Positions 6,659-12,709 of a DNA stretch of 16,356 nt are shown here, in pieces. Each line of letters begins with the position of its first letter. The stretch's first letter is position 1. The stretch is from the NCBI GenBank assembly GCA_021784715.1, contig JAJYHP010000170.1, forward strand, positions 1 through 16,356, read 5' to 3'. Under the pieces are notes generated by a model. The model ran no database searches and was not told the DNA's origin. It was given only the letters and a program-made list of their open reading frames with translations. The DNA is from a bacterium (GTDB lineage: Bacteria; Eremiobacterota; Eremiobacteria; Baltobacterales; Baltobacteraceae). A program made the position numbers and the translations under genes.

Positions 6659-8052
6659 GCGCTCACCATCAATCGTCCGATCGCTTCGCGATCGAAACGA
6701 CGTTCGGAGAACTCGCCGCGCAACGCTCCTCGCGTCATCACCAAAATGCGATCGGAGAGTGCGAAGAGTTCGTCGAGTTCGAAGGAGATCAGCAAGATCG
6801 CAGCGCCGCGATTGCGGGCCGCGAGCAACTCGGTGTGGACCGTCGCGGTTGCGCCGATATCGATGCCGCGCGTCGGATTGTAGGCGATAACGAACGCCGG
6901 GTTGTCGACGAGCGCGCGCCCGACGACGAGCTTCTGTTGGTTCCCGCCCGAGAGCGTCGATAACGTCGCGTCGATACTCGCGGCACGGACGTCGAAGCGT
7001 TCGACGATCGCCGCGCACTGCGCGCGCGCCGCGGCGCGGTCGATGCGCCACGAGGCTTTGGCGCTCGTCGTACGTTCGCGCCCGAGCATTACATTTTCGA
7101 GCAACGACCAATTCGGGATCACCGCTTCGAGCAAGCGATCTTGCGGGATGACCCCGATGGAGTGCGGGCGTTCGATCGTGCCGCGATACGCGGTTAAACC
7201 AGCGAGAGCGTCGGCGAGCGCGCTCTGCCCGTTTCCCTCCACGCCGGCTACGCCGAGGATCTCGCCGGCGGCGATCTGTAACGAGAGGTTCTCGATCGCT
7301 CCCGGAACGGCGAGGCCGCTCACCCGCACGGCGATCGCCCCGTGAGTCGGTTCGCGCTCGGGAATTGCGGGGATCTCCCCGCCGATCATCGCGCGCGCGA
7401 CCTGTTCGCGCGTGGTCGCGGAGATCGGCCGTTCCTCCACCACGCGGCCGCGCCGCAGGACCGTAACGCGCCGGGCGTGCGCGAACACTTCGTCGAGTTT
7501 GTGCGTGATGACGAGAACGCCGACGCCGCGTTGCGTCAACAGCGCGATCGTTCCGAAGAGTCGCTCCACTTCGCTCGGCGAGAGCGCAGCAGTCGGTTCG
7601 TCGAGAATCAGAATGCCGGGGTCGCGCGCGAGCTCGCGCAAGAGTTCGACGCGCTGGCGGATGCCGACGGGAAGCGTTTCGACCACCGCCTCCGGATCGA
7701 CCTCGAGGCCGTATCGTTCCCCGAGCTCGCGCACGAACGCGCGCGCCGCGCCGCGATCGATCGTGCCTCCGCGCTGCGGTTCGTGCCCGAGAACGACGTT
7801 CTCCCACACGCGCAAACGGTCGATGAGCGCGAAGTGTTGGTGCACGAGGCCGATACGCCCGCTCCGTTCGATCGTTCCGGCGTCTGCGGCAATTTCACCC
7901 GCCGCGATCGCGGCGAGCGTCGATTTCCCGGCTCCGTTTTCGCCGACCAAGGCGTGGATTTCGCCGGCCTCGCAAGTGAGATCGACGTCGTCGAGCACCT
8001 GCAAGCGGTCGTAGCGCTTCGAGATGCCGCGAAGGCGCAGCGAGCCGTTCAG
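6655..8052 (-). CDS. Two-domain ABC ATPase of a BMP-type nucleoside importer (NupO/YufO-like)
   Basis: The product has two tandem ABC domains, as in NupO, RbsA and MglA, and powers uptake through the two adjacent permeases from the cytoplasmic face. Domain 1 has Walker A GENGAGKST (37-45), signature-like LPVGIRQRVELL and Walker B ILILDEPTAAL followed by H-loop VLVITHKLDEV. Domain 2 has a degenerate Walker A (GVEGNGQSAL, no Lys), a good signature LSGGNQQKLVVGRAL and an altered Walker B region (AYNPTRGIDIGA), the usual asymmetry of this family. The first strand LRLRGISKRYD lies upstream of any ATG, GTG or TTG that would include it: the first TTG is at 8004 and would cut it off. CTG at 8052 overlaps the preceding stop as CTGA, has GGTGG four bases upstream, and gives 465 residues. 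It matches the overlap pattern of the whole operon. The start is therefore probable rather than certain. Confidence 0.88.
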   Translation of the reverse strand: MNGSLRLRGISKRYDRLQVLDDVDLTCEAGEIHALVGENGAGKSTLAAIAAGEIAADAGTIERSGRIGLVHQHFALIDRLRVWENVVLGHEPQRGGTIDRGAARAFVRELGERYGLEVDPEAVVETLPVGIRQRVELLRELARDPGILILDEPTAALSPSEVERLFGTIALLTQRGVGVLVITHKLDEVFAHARRVTVLRRGRVVEERPISATTREQVARAMIGGEIPAIPEREPTHGAIAVRVSGLAVPGAIENLSLQIAAGEILGVAGVEGNGQSALADALAGLTAYRGTIERPHSIGVIPQDRLLEAVIPNWSLLENVMLGRERTTSAKASWRIDRAAARAQCAAIVERFDVRAASIDATLSTLSGGNQQKLVVGRALVDNPAFVIAYNPTRGIDIGATATVHTELLAARNRGAAILLISFELDELFALSDRILVMTRGALRGEFSERRFDREAIGRLMVSA

Positions 8053-9065
8053 AGCGCCACCGGTTTGAACGCCGCGAGCGCGCGGAGCGTCGCCGGCGGA
8101 ACGATGCGTCCGTCGACGATCGCGGCCCGGATGCGCGCCAAGCGCGCGAGGCGTGCGGGCCCGATCTTCGCACGCGTGTATTTGAAATGCGTCAGCGAGA
8201 CGCCGCCCTCGCGCAAACCGAAGACCACGTGTCCGTGCATGGGTTTGCCGTCCCGATAGGCCTTCGCTACGTCGAAGACCGCAACGTTGACGCGTTTCAC
8301 CACCGAAGTGAGGACTTTCCCCGGGGCGAGGCCGTCTTGGTTCGAATCGACGCCGATCGCATACGCGCCGGGGCGCGTTTGCACGGCTTCGATCGCCCCC
8401 ATTCCGGCCTTTCCGGCGGCGGCATACAGAATGTCGGCGCCGTCGTTCAGTTCGACGTCGGCGAGTTCTTTGCCAGCGGCGACGTCGTCGAAACTGCCGA
8501 TGTATTTCGCGTCGACTTTTATACTCGGATCGATCTCGCGCGCGCCGGCGATATACCCGGCTTCGAATTTATGCAGCAGCGGGATATCTTGACCGCCGAG
8601 AAAGGCGATGTGCTTCGTCGCGCTCATCATCGCGGCGAGCGCCCCGGCGAGAAACGAACCGTCCTGCTCGCGGAAGGTGATCGAAACGACGTTCGGTTCG
8701 TCGACGACCGCATCGACGATCGCGAAGTGGGTGTGCGGATGGTCGCGCGCGATTTGGTCGAGGTCCTTACTCATGAGGAAACCGATCGCATAGATCACCG
8801 AAAAGCGCTCGTTGGCGAGCGCTTCGAGATTGGGTTGGTAATCGGCTGCGGAGCGCGATTGCAACACCGAGATGCGCGCTCCGAGCGTGCGGTGCGCGAA
8901 TAGTAGTCCGCGATACGCCGAATCGTTAAACGATTTATCGCCGAGTCCGCCGATATCGGTGACCATCCCCAGCGAGAGGCCGCGCCCCCGCTCCGTGCTC
9001 GGCGCGCACGCAACGACGAGTGCCGCGAGGGCGCAGGCCGAGAGCGCGCGAGCGAGGATTCTCAT
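8049..9065 (-). CDS. BMP-family nucleoside-binding lipoprotein
   Basis: The product has 338 residues. MRILARALSACALAALVVAC is a lipoprotein signal with C20 as the lipidated residue. The mature protein starts with LGMVTDIGGLGDKSFNDSA (about 32-50), the hallmark of the BMP/PnrA/Med family (PF02608), which binds purine or other nucleosides. Other family segments are HFAIVDAVVDEPNVVSITFREQDGSFLAGALAAMMS, IAFLGGQDIPLLHKFEAGYIAGA and IGVDSNQDGLAPGKVLTSVVKRVNVAVFD. It would hand nucleosides to the ABC permeases. ATG 9065 has AGGG about 8 bases upstream. The frame stays open upstream to 9212, but that part would place an unlikely basic extension before the signal peptide and lies in the divergent gene. 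It is first in a probable six-gene operon. The precise ligand (purine, pyrimidine, or a related compound) is not determined. Confidence 0.92.
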   Translation of the reverse strand: MRILARALSACALAALVVACAPSTERGRGLSLGMVTDIGGLGDKSFNDSAYRGLLFAHRTLGARISVLQSRSAADYQPNLEALANERFSVIYAIGFLMSKDLDQIARDHPHTHFAIVDAVVDEPNVVSITFREQDGSFLAGALAAMMSATKHIAFLGGQDIPLLHKFEAGYIAGAREIDPSIKVDAKYIGSFDDVAAGKELADVELNDGADILYAAAGKAGMGAIEAVQTRPGAYAIGVDSNQDGLAPGKVLTSVVKRVNVAVFDVAKAYRDGKPMHGHVVFGLREGGVSLTHFKYTRAKIGPARLARLARIRAAIVDGRIVPPATLRALAAFKPVAL

Positions 9066-9089
9066 TCGTTGCCCTGCTACGACGGACGG

Positions 9090-9101
9090 AGGCGCGCGCC
9101 T
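9090..9101. promoter_or_regulatory. 12-bp perfect palindrome between divergent operons
   Basis: AGGCGCGCGCCT lies in the 58-base gap between the BMP lipoprotein (minus) and the DUF5069 gene (plus). The position suits a shared operator, but GC-alternating palindromes arise easily by chance in this base composition. Confidence 0.2.
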
Positions 9102-9123
9102 GCGTCGAGAAGCGAGGAGCGAT

Positions 9124-9582
9124 ATGGAAACGATCGACCTGACGCTCGCTCCCCCGCGCCGATGGAGCGACGAGCTCGGCGGCATTCGCTGGTTGCCGCG
9201 CATCATCGACAAGGCACGGGCCGCGCTCGCCGGGCGCCTCGGTAGTTACCTGTACGGGCAGAGCCCCGGGGACGAAAATCTCCTGCGCATTCTGGGAACC
9301 GATTATCCGACGTTCACGCAGATCGTGAAATCCGCGCCCGACGACGCTGCGGTCCTCGCGGCACTCGAAGCGCGCTTCCCCGAGGGCGTCGCGCGCGCGC
9401 GGCGCTGGACGAGCCGACCGCTCCCGCCGGTTTTTCGGCCGCTGACGTGGATGCTCGATTTCGACGACGGCTATATCGACGGGCCGCTCGCTCCCGTGCG
9501 CGCGCCGATTCGAGCGCTCTATGGGCTCGTGGCCGGCGGGCTGCGCGCCGTGCGGAAGAACGCCGCAAAGGAGGCATTATGA
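9124..9582 (+). CDS. DUF5069 domain protein
   Basis: The 152-residue protein opens with LAPPRRWSDELGGIRWLPRIIDKARAALAGRLGSYLYG, which fits the DUF5069 pattern (P-R-S-P-x-x-x-L-G-G-x-x-x-L-P-R-x-I-D-K-x-R-A). It continues with a helical segment DENLLRILGTDYPTFTQIVKSAPDDAAVLAALEARF and a region rich in Trp and Arg. The family has no firmly assigned role that I know of. There is no signal peptide and it should be cytoplasmic. ATG 9124 is preceded by GAGGAG at a spacing of about 5 bases, a strong site. Its last bases contain the GGAGG for the arginase gene, and the two overlap as ATGA (9579-9582), so production of the two proteins is likely coupled. The C-terminal part after residue 110 (PVRAPIRALYGLVAGGLRAVRK) is basic and amphipathic, longer than the minimal domain. 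Confidence 0.78.
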   Translation: METIDLTLAPPRRWSDELGGIRWLPRIIDKARAALAGRLGSYLYGQSPGDENLLRILGTDYPTFTQIVKSAPDDAAVLAALEARFPEGVARARRWTSRPLPPVFRPLTWMLDFDDGYIDGPLAPVRAPIRALYGLVAGGLRAVRKNAAKEAL

Positions 9583-10466
9583 TCGCCGCGGAGCGAGCGA
9601 TGCGCGAACGCGTCGATATCGTCGGCGTCCCGATGGATTTAGGCGCTAGCCGCCGCGGCGTCGACATGGGGCCATCGGCGGTTCGATACGCACGCCTGCA
9701 CGAGAAATTGCGCGCTATCGGCGTCGCACAGATAGAGGACCGCGGAAATCTGCACGTGCCGATCCGCGAATCGTTGGCGGTGAGCGATACCCACGCGAAA
9801 TACCTCGATACGATTGAAGCCGTCTGTGCCGAGCTCGCCGGAATCGTCGAACGGATTCTCGCCGAAAAGAGTTTTCCGATTGTACTCGGCGGCGACCATT
9901 CCATTGCGATGGGCACGCTCGCGGGGCTGACGCGCGCGCGCGATGCTGCGCCGGGAATCGTGTGGATCGACGCGCATAGCGATATCAATAGCCCGAAAAC
10001 CTCGCCGACCGGAAACGTTCACGGCATGCCGCTCTGGTTCGCTCTGGAAAACGGCTACGCCGACCGCGCGCGGACGGTGCAGATCGGCCTGCGCGACGTC
10101 GATGCCGTGGAAAAGAGAAACTTGCGCGAGTCGGGCGTGCGCGCGTTCACGATGACCGACGTCGATCGGCTCGGCATCTCGCGCATTATGGATGAAGCGA
10201 TTGCAATTGCCGGGTTGGCCGGGCCGATTCACATCTCGTTCGATATGGACGGTATCGATCCAAGCGAAGCGCCCGGAACCGGTACCACCGTGAAGGGCGG
10301 TTTGAGTTTCCGCGAAGCGCACTTAATTATGGAGATGCTTGCGGCGAGCGGGCAGGTCGGTTCGCTCGAGATGGTCGAGATCAATCCGATCCTCGACCAT
10401 CGCAATCAGACGGCGGCGCTCGCGGTCGGGCTTATCTGCTCGGCGCTCGGACAGTCGATTTTGTAG
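9579..10466 (+). CDS. rocF: Arginase
   Basis: The 295-residue cytoplasmic enzyme is expected to split L-arginine into ornithine and urea using two manganese ions. Metal ligands of the ureohydrolase fold are in place: H107 in GGDHS, D131, H133 and D135 in DAHSDIN, and D222 and D224 in SFDMDGIDP. The arginase-specific loop TGNVHGMPL (144-152) and [17 protein letters not shown] (232-248) separate it from agmatinase and formiminoglutamase. E268 in EMVEINP completes the active site. ATG 9579 is preceded by a perfect GGAGG (9570-9574, four bases away). An ATG at 9600 would omit little and has no such site. It is translationally coupled to the DUF5069 gene. Its stop opens into the hairpin-repeat region, which separates it from the convergent TonB-like gene. 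Neither urease nor ornithine aminotransferase is visible nearby. Confidence 0.93.
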   Translation: MIAAERAMRERVDIVGVPMDLGASRRGVDMGPSAVRYARLHEKLRAIGVAQIEDRGNLHVPIRESLAVSDTHAKYLDTIEAVCAELAGIVERILAEKSFPIVLGGDHSIAMGTLAGLTRARDAAPGIVWIDAHSDINSPKTSPTGNVHGMPLWFALENGYADRARTVQIGLRDVDAVEKRNLRESGVRAFTMTDVDRLGISRIMDEAIAIAGLAGPIHISFDMDGIDPSEAPGTGTTVKGGLSFREAHLIMEMLAASGQVGSLEMVEINPILDHRNQTAALAVGLICSALGQSIL

Positions 10467-10490
10467 CGGCATTTTCGCCAGAGGCGGATC

Positions 10491-10520
10491 TGTCACGCCG
10501 AGTAGGCGCTGCAAGCGCCG
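10491..10520 (+). repeat. Hairpin repeat, type A copy 1 (altered tail)
   Basis: This copy has the head and stem of type A, but continues into AGTACCGGAG instead of the usual GTATCGAGGCGCC tail. Confidence 0.85.
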
Positions 10521-10531
10521 AGTACCGGAGT

Positions 10532-10573
10532 TGTCACGCCGAGTAGGCGCTGCAAGCGCCGTATCGAGGCGCC
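10532..10573 (+). repeat. Hairpin repeat, type A copy 2
   Basis: This is a full 42-base type A unit with stem GGCGCT/AGCGCC and a GCA loop. It is identical to copy 3 at 10705-10746. Confidence 0.9.
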
Positions 10574-10579
10574 GGAACC

Positions 10580-10621
10580 CGCCCTCGATACGCCGCCTGC
10601 GGGCGGCTACTCGGGCTGACA
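10580..10621 (-). repeat. Hairpin repeat, type B copy 1
   Basis: This is a 42-base unit, CGCCCTCGATAC plus stem GCCGCC/GGCGGC (loop TGCG) plus TACTCGGGCTGACA. Its reverse complement aligns with type A outside the stem. Confidence 0.9.
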
Positions 10622-10624
10622 AAC

Positions 10625-10666
10625 CGCCCTCGATACGCCGCCTGCGGGCGGCTACTCGGGCTGACA
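10625..10666 (-). repeat. Hairpin repeat, type B copy 2
   Basis: This unit is identical to type B copy 1 and lies 45 bases further on. Confidence 0.9.
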
Positions 10667-10683
10667 TCGGTCGCGGGCTGCGT

Positions 10684-10703
10684 TGTCGCGCCGAGTACCG
10701 GAG
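10684..10703 (+). repeat. Hairpin repeat, deleted type A copy
   Basis: TGTC joins directly to GCGCCGAGTACCGGAG. Compared with the copy at 10491 it lacks 20 bases, including half of the stem, so it can no longer fold. Confidence 0.75.
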
Positions 10704-10704
10704 T

Positions 10705-10746
10705 TGTCACGCCGAGTAGGCGCTGCAAGCGCCGTATCGAGGCGCC
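10705..10746 (+). repeat. Hairpin repeat, type A copy 3
   Basis: This is an exact duplicate of 10532-10573, part of the 88-base block repeated at an offset of 173. Confidence 0.9.
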
Positions 10747-10752
10747 GGAACC

Positions 10753-10793
10753 CGCCCTCGATACGCCGCCTGCGGCGGCTACTCGGGCTGACA
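10753..10793 (-). repeat. Hairpin repeat, type B copy 3 (one base shorter)
   Basis: The loop reads TGC rather than TGCG, because of one missing G. The 6-base stem is intact. Confidence 0.9.
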
Positions 10794-10796
10794 ACC

Positions 10797-10838
10797 CGCC
10801 CTCGATACGCCGCCTGCGGGCGGCTACTCGGGCTGACA
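10797..10838 (-). repeat. Hairpin repeat, type B copy 4
   Basis: This is a full 42-base unit identical to copies 1 and 2. Confidence 0.9.
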
Positions 10839-10841
10839 ACC

Positions 10842-10883
10842 CGCCCTCGATACGCCGCCTGCGGGCGGCTACCCGGGCTGACA
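10842..10883 (-). repeat. Hairpin repeat, type B copy 5
   Basis: This is a full unit with one substitution outside the stem (TACCCGGG for TACTCGGG). It is the last copy before the TonB-like gene's 3' end. Confidence 0.9.
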
Positions 10884-10913
10884 CCGGCCGCCCTCGGCGT
10901 GGGGCCGTGCGCC

Positions 10914-11633
10914 CTACAACCGAATCGTCGTTTCGCCGGTGCAGGGGATCCCGCCGCCGCAGACCGCTGGATCCCACGAAGCGACGGCGAGGAGCGCGAG
11001 CACGCGCGTCCGGCTCGCCGCGTCGACCGGCGGGGCGAACGAGAGCGCGAGCACGCGGCCGTTGCCGTCGACGCGCACCGTCATCGTCGCGTGAAGACCG
11101 AGGGCGCGAAGGCGACGCGCGGTGCGTGCGTCGATCACCGGCTCCGCCTGGCGCGCTCCGAAGGGCAGATAGCCTCCGCGGTCGAGGTGCTCCGTGCTGG
11201 CGATTTGCATCGGAGCGGAGCTCGCGGTCGCCTCGGGTCCCGGGCTCGGGCTCGGGCTCGCGATCGCGCTCGGAAGAGGGCTTGGCGAAGCTGCCGCGGC
11301 GGCGACGGCGACGAGCGGTGCGGGAGGCTCCGACCGGGGAATCGGGTGCGTGGGGCGGGGTTTCGTCGGTTTGGGGTGCAGCGGTGCCGGCGTCGCGAGG
11401 CGTTGCGGGGGATGGCGCTGTGGTAGCCGGCGGCGCGGCTGCGGCGATCGCGGCGAGCGCGCCAACTCGATGCGCGCGATACGGGCGAACGAGAGCGTCG
11501 CAACGCTGGGGCGCCGCGAGCGGACGGCGACGAGCGAAGGGATGAAGGCGAGAAGCACGAGGTGGAGCGCGAGCGAAGCGCCGAGTGCCGCGCTCGTCCG
11601 TCGCCGTCGGTCGTCGTTGCGTTCGAGCATCAT
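10914..11633 (-). CDS. TonB-like protein (energy-transducer type)
   Basis: The product has 239 residues with the three-part layout of TonB. A short basic start is followed by one membrane helix (about 14-36, SAALGASLALHLVLLAFIPSLVAV). A long Pro/Ser/Ala-rich linker (about 55-150, with PTKPRPTHPIP and SPSPSPGPEA) spans the periplasm. The C-terminal domain contains MTVRVDGNGRVLALSFAPPVDAASRTRVLALLAVASWDPA, like the TonB C-terminal fold with its late W-x-P-A. In that role it would pass energy from an ExbB/ExbD motor to outer-membrane receptors. No exbB/exbD lies nearby, so a general TonB-box-binding or cell-envelope role is also possible. C225 and C231 may form a disulfide. Two adjacent ATGs (11633, 11630) can start it and neither has a strong ribosome binding site. 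An upstream continuation of the same frame lies in the glutaredoxin and DUF92 genes and was left out. It is divergent from the glutaredoxin gene. Confidence 0.78.
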   Translation of the reverse strand: MMLERNDDRRRRTSAALGASLALHLVLLAFIPSLVAVRSRRPSVATLSFARIARIELARSPRSPQPRRRLPQRHPPQRLATPAPLHPKPTKPRPTHPIPRSEPPAPLVAVAAAAASPSPLPSAIASPSPSPGPEATASSAPMQIASTEHLDRGGYLPFGARQAEPVIDARTARRLRALGLHATMTVRVDGNGRVLALSFAPPVDAASRTRVLALLAVASWDPAVCGGGIPCTGETTIRL

Positions 11634-11729
11634 CGAAAGTCCGGCTGGAGCTCCTGCGACATTCGACGGGCGCTTGAGAGAATGCTCCCGGCAGCAGGGG
11701 CGGCGCGGGCTTTCGCGGATTCCCTCCCT

Positions 11730-11978
11730 ATGATCGCGACCGATATCGTCCTGTACCAAGCCGAGTGGTGTGGCTACTGCGCCCGCGTGCGTGGGGTTTT
11801 GACCGACCTGTTGCTCGATTATCGCGTCGTCAACGTGCCGCGAAACCACGGCGAACGCGTCGCGGTGAAAGAGATTTTCGGCAGAACGGGCATCCCGTCG
11901 CTCGTCGACGGCGACGTGAAGATCGCCGACGATGACGACGCCATCATCGCGTACTTGCGCAAAACCTACGGAAAATAG
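11730..11978 (+). CDS. Small glutaredoxin-like thiol-disulfide protein
   Basis: The 82-residue thioredoxin-fold protein has the redox motif C14-G-Y-C17 in the block DIVLYQAEWCGYCARVRGVL. The cis-proline P56 sits in TGIPSLVDGD, followed by an acidic DDDDAIIAYL helix at the end. These match NrdH/glutaredoxin or GST-N-like proteins. It should exchange disulfides in the cytoplasm, reduced by glutathione, another thiol, or thioredoxin reductase. No ribosome binding site precedes ATG 11730. An in-frame ATG at 11682 would add 16 residues (MLPAAGAARAFADSLP) with no family support, so I prefer 11730 and possibly a leaderless message. Its 3' end overlaps the 3' end of the convergent DUF92 gene by 13 bases (11966-11978). 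It is divergent from the TonB-like gene across 96 bases. Confidence 0.82.
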   Translation: MIATDIVLYQAEWCGYCARVRGVLTDLLLDYRVVNVPRNHGERVAVKEIFGRTGIPSLVDGDVKIADDDDAIIAYLRKTYGK

Positions 11979-12709
11979 CGCGGAGCGATCGCGAAGAGGG
12001 CGAGGCCCGTCAGCGCGCCCACCAACGTCGCGCTGAAATTCACCGCATCGTTGCGAAAGCCGCGCGCGCCGCGCACGAGTTGCGTCGGCGCGCCGCACGC
12101 ATGCGGGTCGCTCTCGCAGGCTCGCGCGCAGCTCGCGCAATAGCGTCGTTCCTGAACGCTCGCTCCGATGTACGAATCGGCAAACGCGCCGGCGATTCCG
12201 CCGAGGGTTCCGGCGACGAGCGGTACGAACGAAAAGAACGCCGCGCTCGCCGCCACGACGAACGCTCCGGCGATCTCCGCCAGCGTTCCCACCGCCGTGA
12301 TGCCTCCCGAAAGTCCGTCCGCTTCGCCTCGAAAGGTGAGAATCGAGCGCGCGTTCTTGCCGAAGCGCGTGCCGATCTCGGTTCCCCACGTATCGGCCGA
12401 TGCCGCTGCGAAAGCGCCGACGAAGGCCGCTGCGGCGGACGCGTGCGTTTGCGGAACGAGGAACGCCACGATCGCCGCAACGCTAGCGACGCCTCCGTTC
12501 GCAACGACCTGCCATGCGTCGCGCGCGCCCTGCTTATCGATATCGCGAAGTCGCTCCGGGTGCGGGTGCGGCAGTCTCGATAATGCGACCGACGGCAGAA
12601 AGAACGCGAAGAGTACGAGCGCTCCGATGAGATGGAACCCGAGCAACGCGGCCGCGCCGACGAACGCGGCTGCGATGGTGCCGCCGCGCGTGAGCGCGCG
12701 CGATTTCAT
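11966..12709 (-). CDS. DUF92/TMEM19-family membrane protein
   Basis: The 247-residue protein has about six hydrophobic segments. Family motifs are GARDAWQVVANGGVAS (61-76), SADTWGTEIGTRFGK (104-118), GGITAVGTLAEIAGA (135-149), DSYIGASVQ (178-186), and the end block FRNDAVNFSATLVGAL (218-233). The cytoplasmic or luminal loop has four cysteines (C191, C194, C198, C205), where DUF92 proteins commonly carry a C-x-x-C...H-C-G signature. One plant member (VTE6) is a phytyl-phosphate kinase, so a CTP-dependent or polyprenyl-phosphate-kinase role in salvage of isoprenoid alcohols is a reasonable guess and nothing more. The ATG at 12709 overlaps the cobA-hemD stop as ATGA, immediately after a run of seven A, so translation is probably coupled to it. 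In a heme operon, a prenyl-alcohol function could relate to chlorophyll- or heme-type side chains, but that is speculative. Confidence 0.85.
   Translation of the reverse strand: MKSRALTRGGTIAAAFVGAAALLGFHLIGALVLFAFFLPSVALSRLPHPHPERLRDIDKQGARDAWQVVANGGVASVAAIVAFLVPQTHASAAAAFVGAFAAASADTWGTEIGTRFGKNARSILTFRGEADGLSGGITAVGTLAEIAGAFVVAASAAFFSFVPLVAGTLGGIAGAFADSYIGASVQERRYCASCARACESDPHACGAPTQLVRGARGFRNDAVNFSATLVGALTGLALFAIAPRYFP

Larger units (their letters stand above)
10467..10913. repeat. Intergenic array of inverted-orientation hairpin repeats
   Basis: About 450 bases between two convergent genes are built almost wholly from a roughly 42-bp unit. Copies starting TGTCACGCCGAGTAGG (type A, plus orientation) stand at 10491 (altered), 10532 and 10705, with a deleted one at 10684. 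Copies ending GGCTACTCGGGCTGACA (type B, the same element inverted) stand at 10580, 10625, 10753, 10797 and 10842, spaced about 44-45 bases apart when adjacent. The block 10515-10602 is repeated exactly at 10688-10775 (offset 173), so part of the array was duplicated. Both types fold into a hairpin: A has GGCGCT-GCA-AGCGCC, B has GCCGCC-TGCG-GGCGGC. No T-tract follows, so ordinary intrinsic terminators are unlikely. I see no credible gene inside. Long open frames here encode only the repeat in translation. Confidence 0.92.

Noticed and set aside
5606..6883. Long plus-strand frames opposite the permease genes
   Set aside because: The permease motifs on the minus strand are unmistakable. The opposing frames are Arg/Glu-rich shadows.
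6659..7807. Upstream extension of the permease 1 frame
   Set aside because: It is a shadow of the ATPase gene. The GTG at 6658 fits the operon overlap pattern and the protein family.
9066..9212. Upstream extension of the BMP lipoprotein frame
   Set aside because: It would put about 49 basic residues before a clear lipoprotein signal peptide, and it overlaps the divergent DUF5069 gene.
10580..10883. Series of intrinsic terminators
   Set aside because: The hairpins are strong, but none is followed by a run of T on either strand. A Rho-type or processing role remains possible.
10467..10913. CRISPR array
   Set aside because: Units are nearly contiguous, occur in both orientations, and have spacers of only 2-4 bases between adjacent type B copies. 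No cas genes are present.
10534..10977. Open frames through the repeat array encoding a repeated SARVAARRRRIEGGL-like peptide
   Set aside because: The peptide repeat follows directly from the DNA hairpin repeat, in a frame with no start signal or family match. Frames are open on several sides because of the composition.
11634..12389. Upstream extension of the TonB-like frame
   Set aside because: It is a shadow of the glutaredoxin and DUF92 genes. The membrane helix expected near the N-terminus starts only after 11633.
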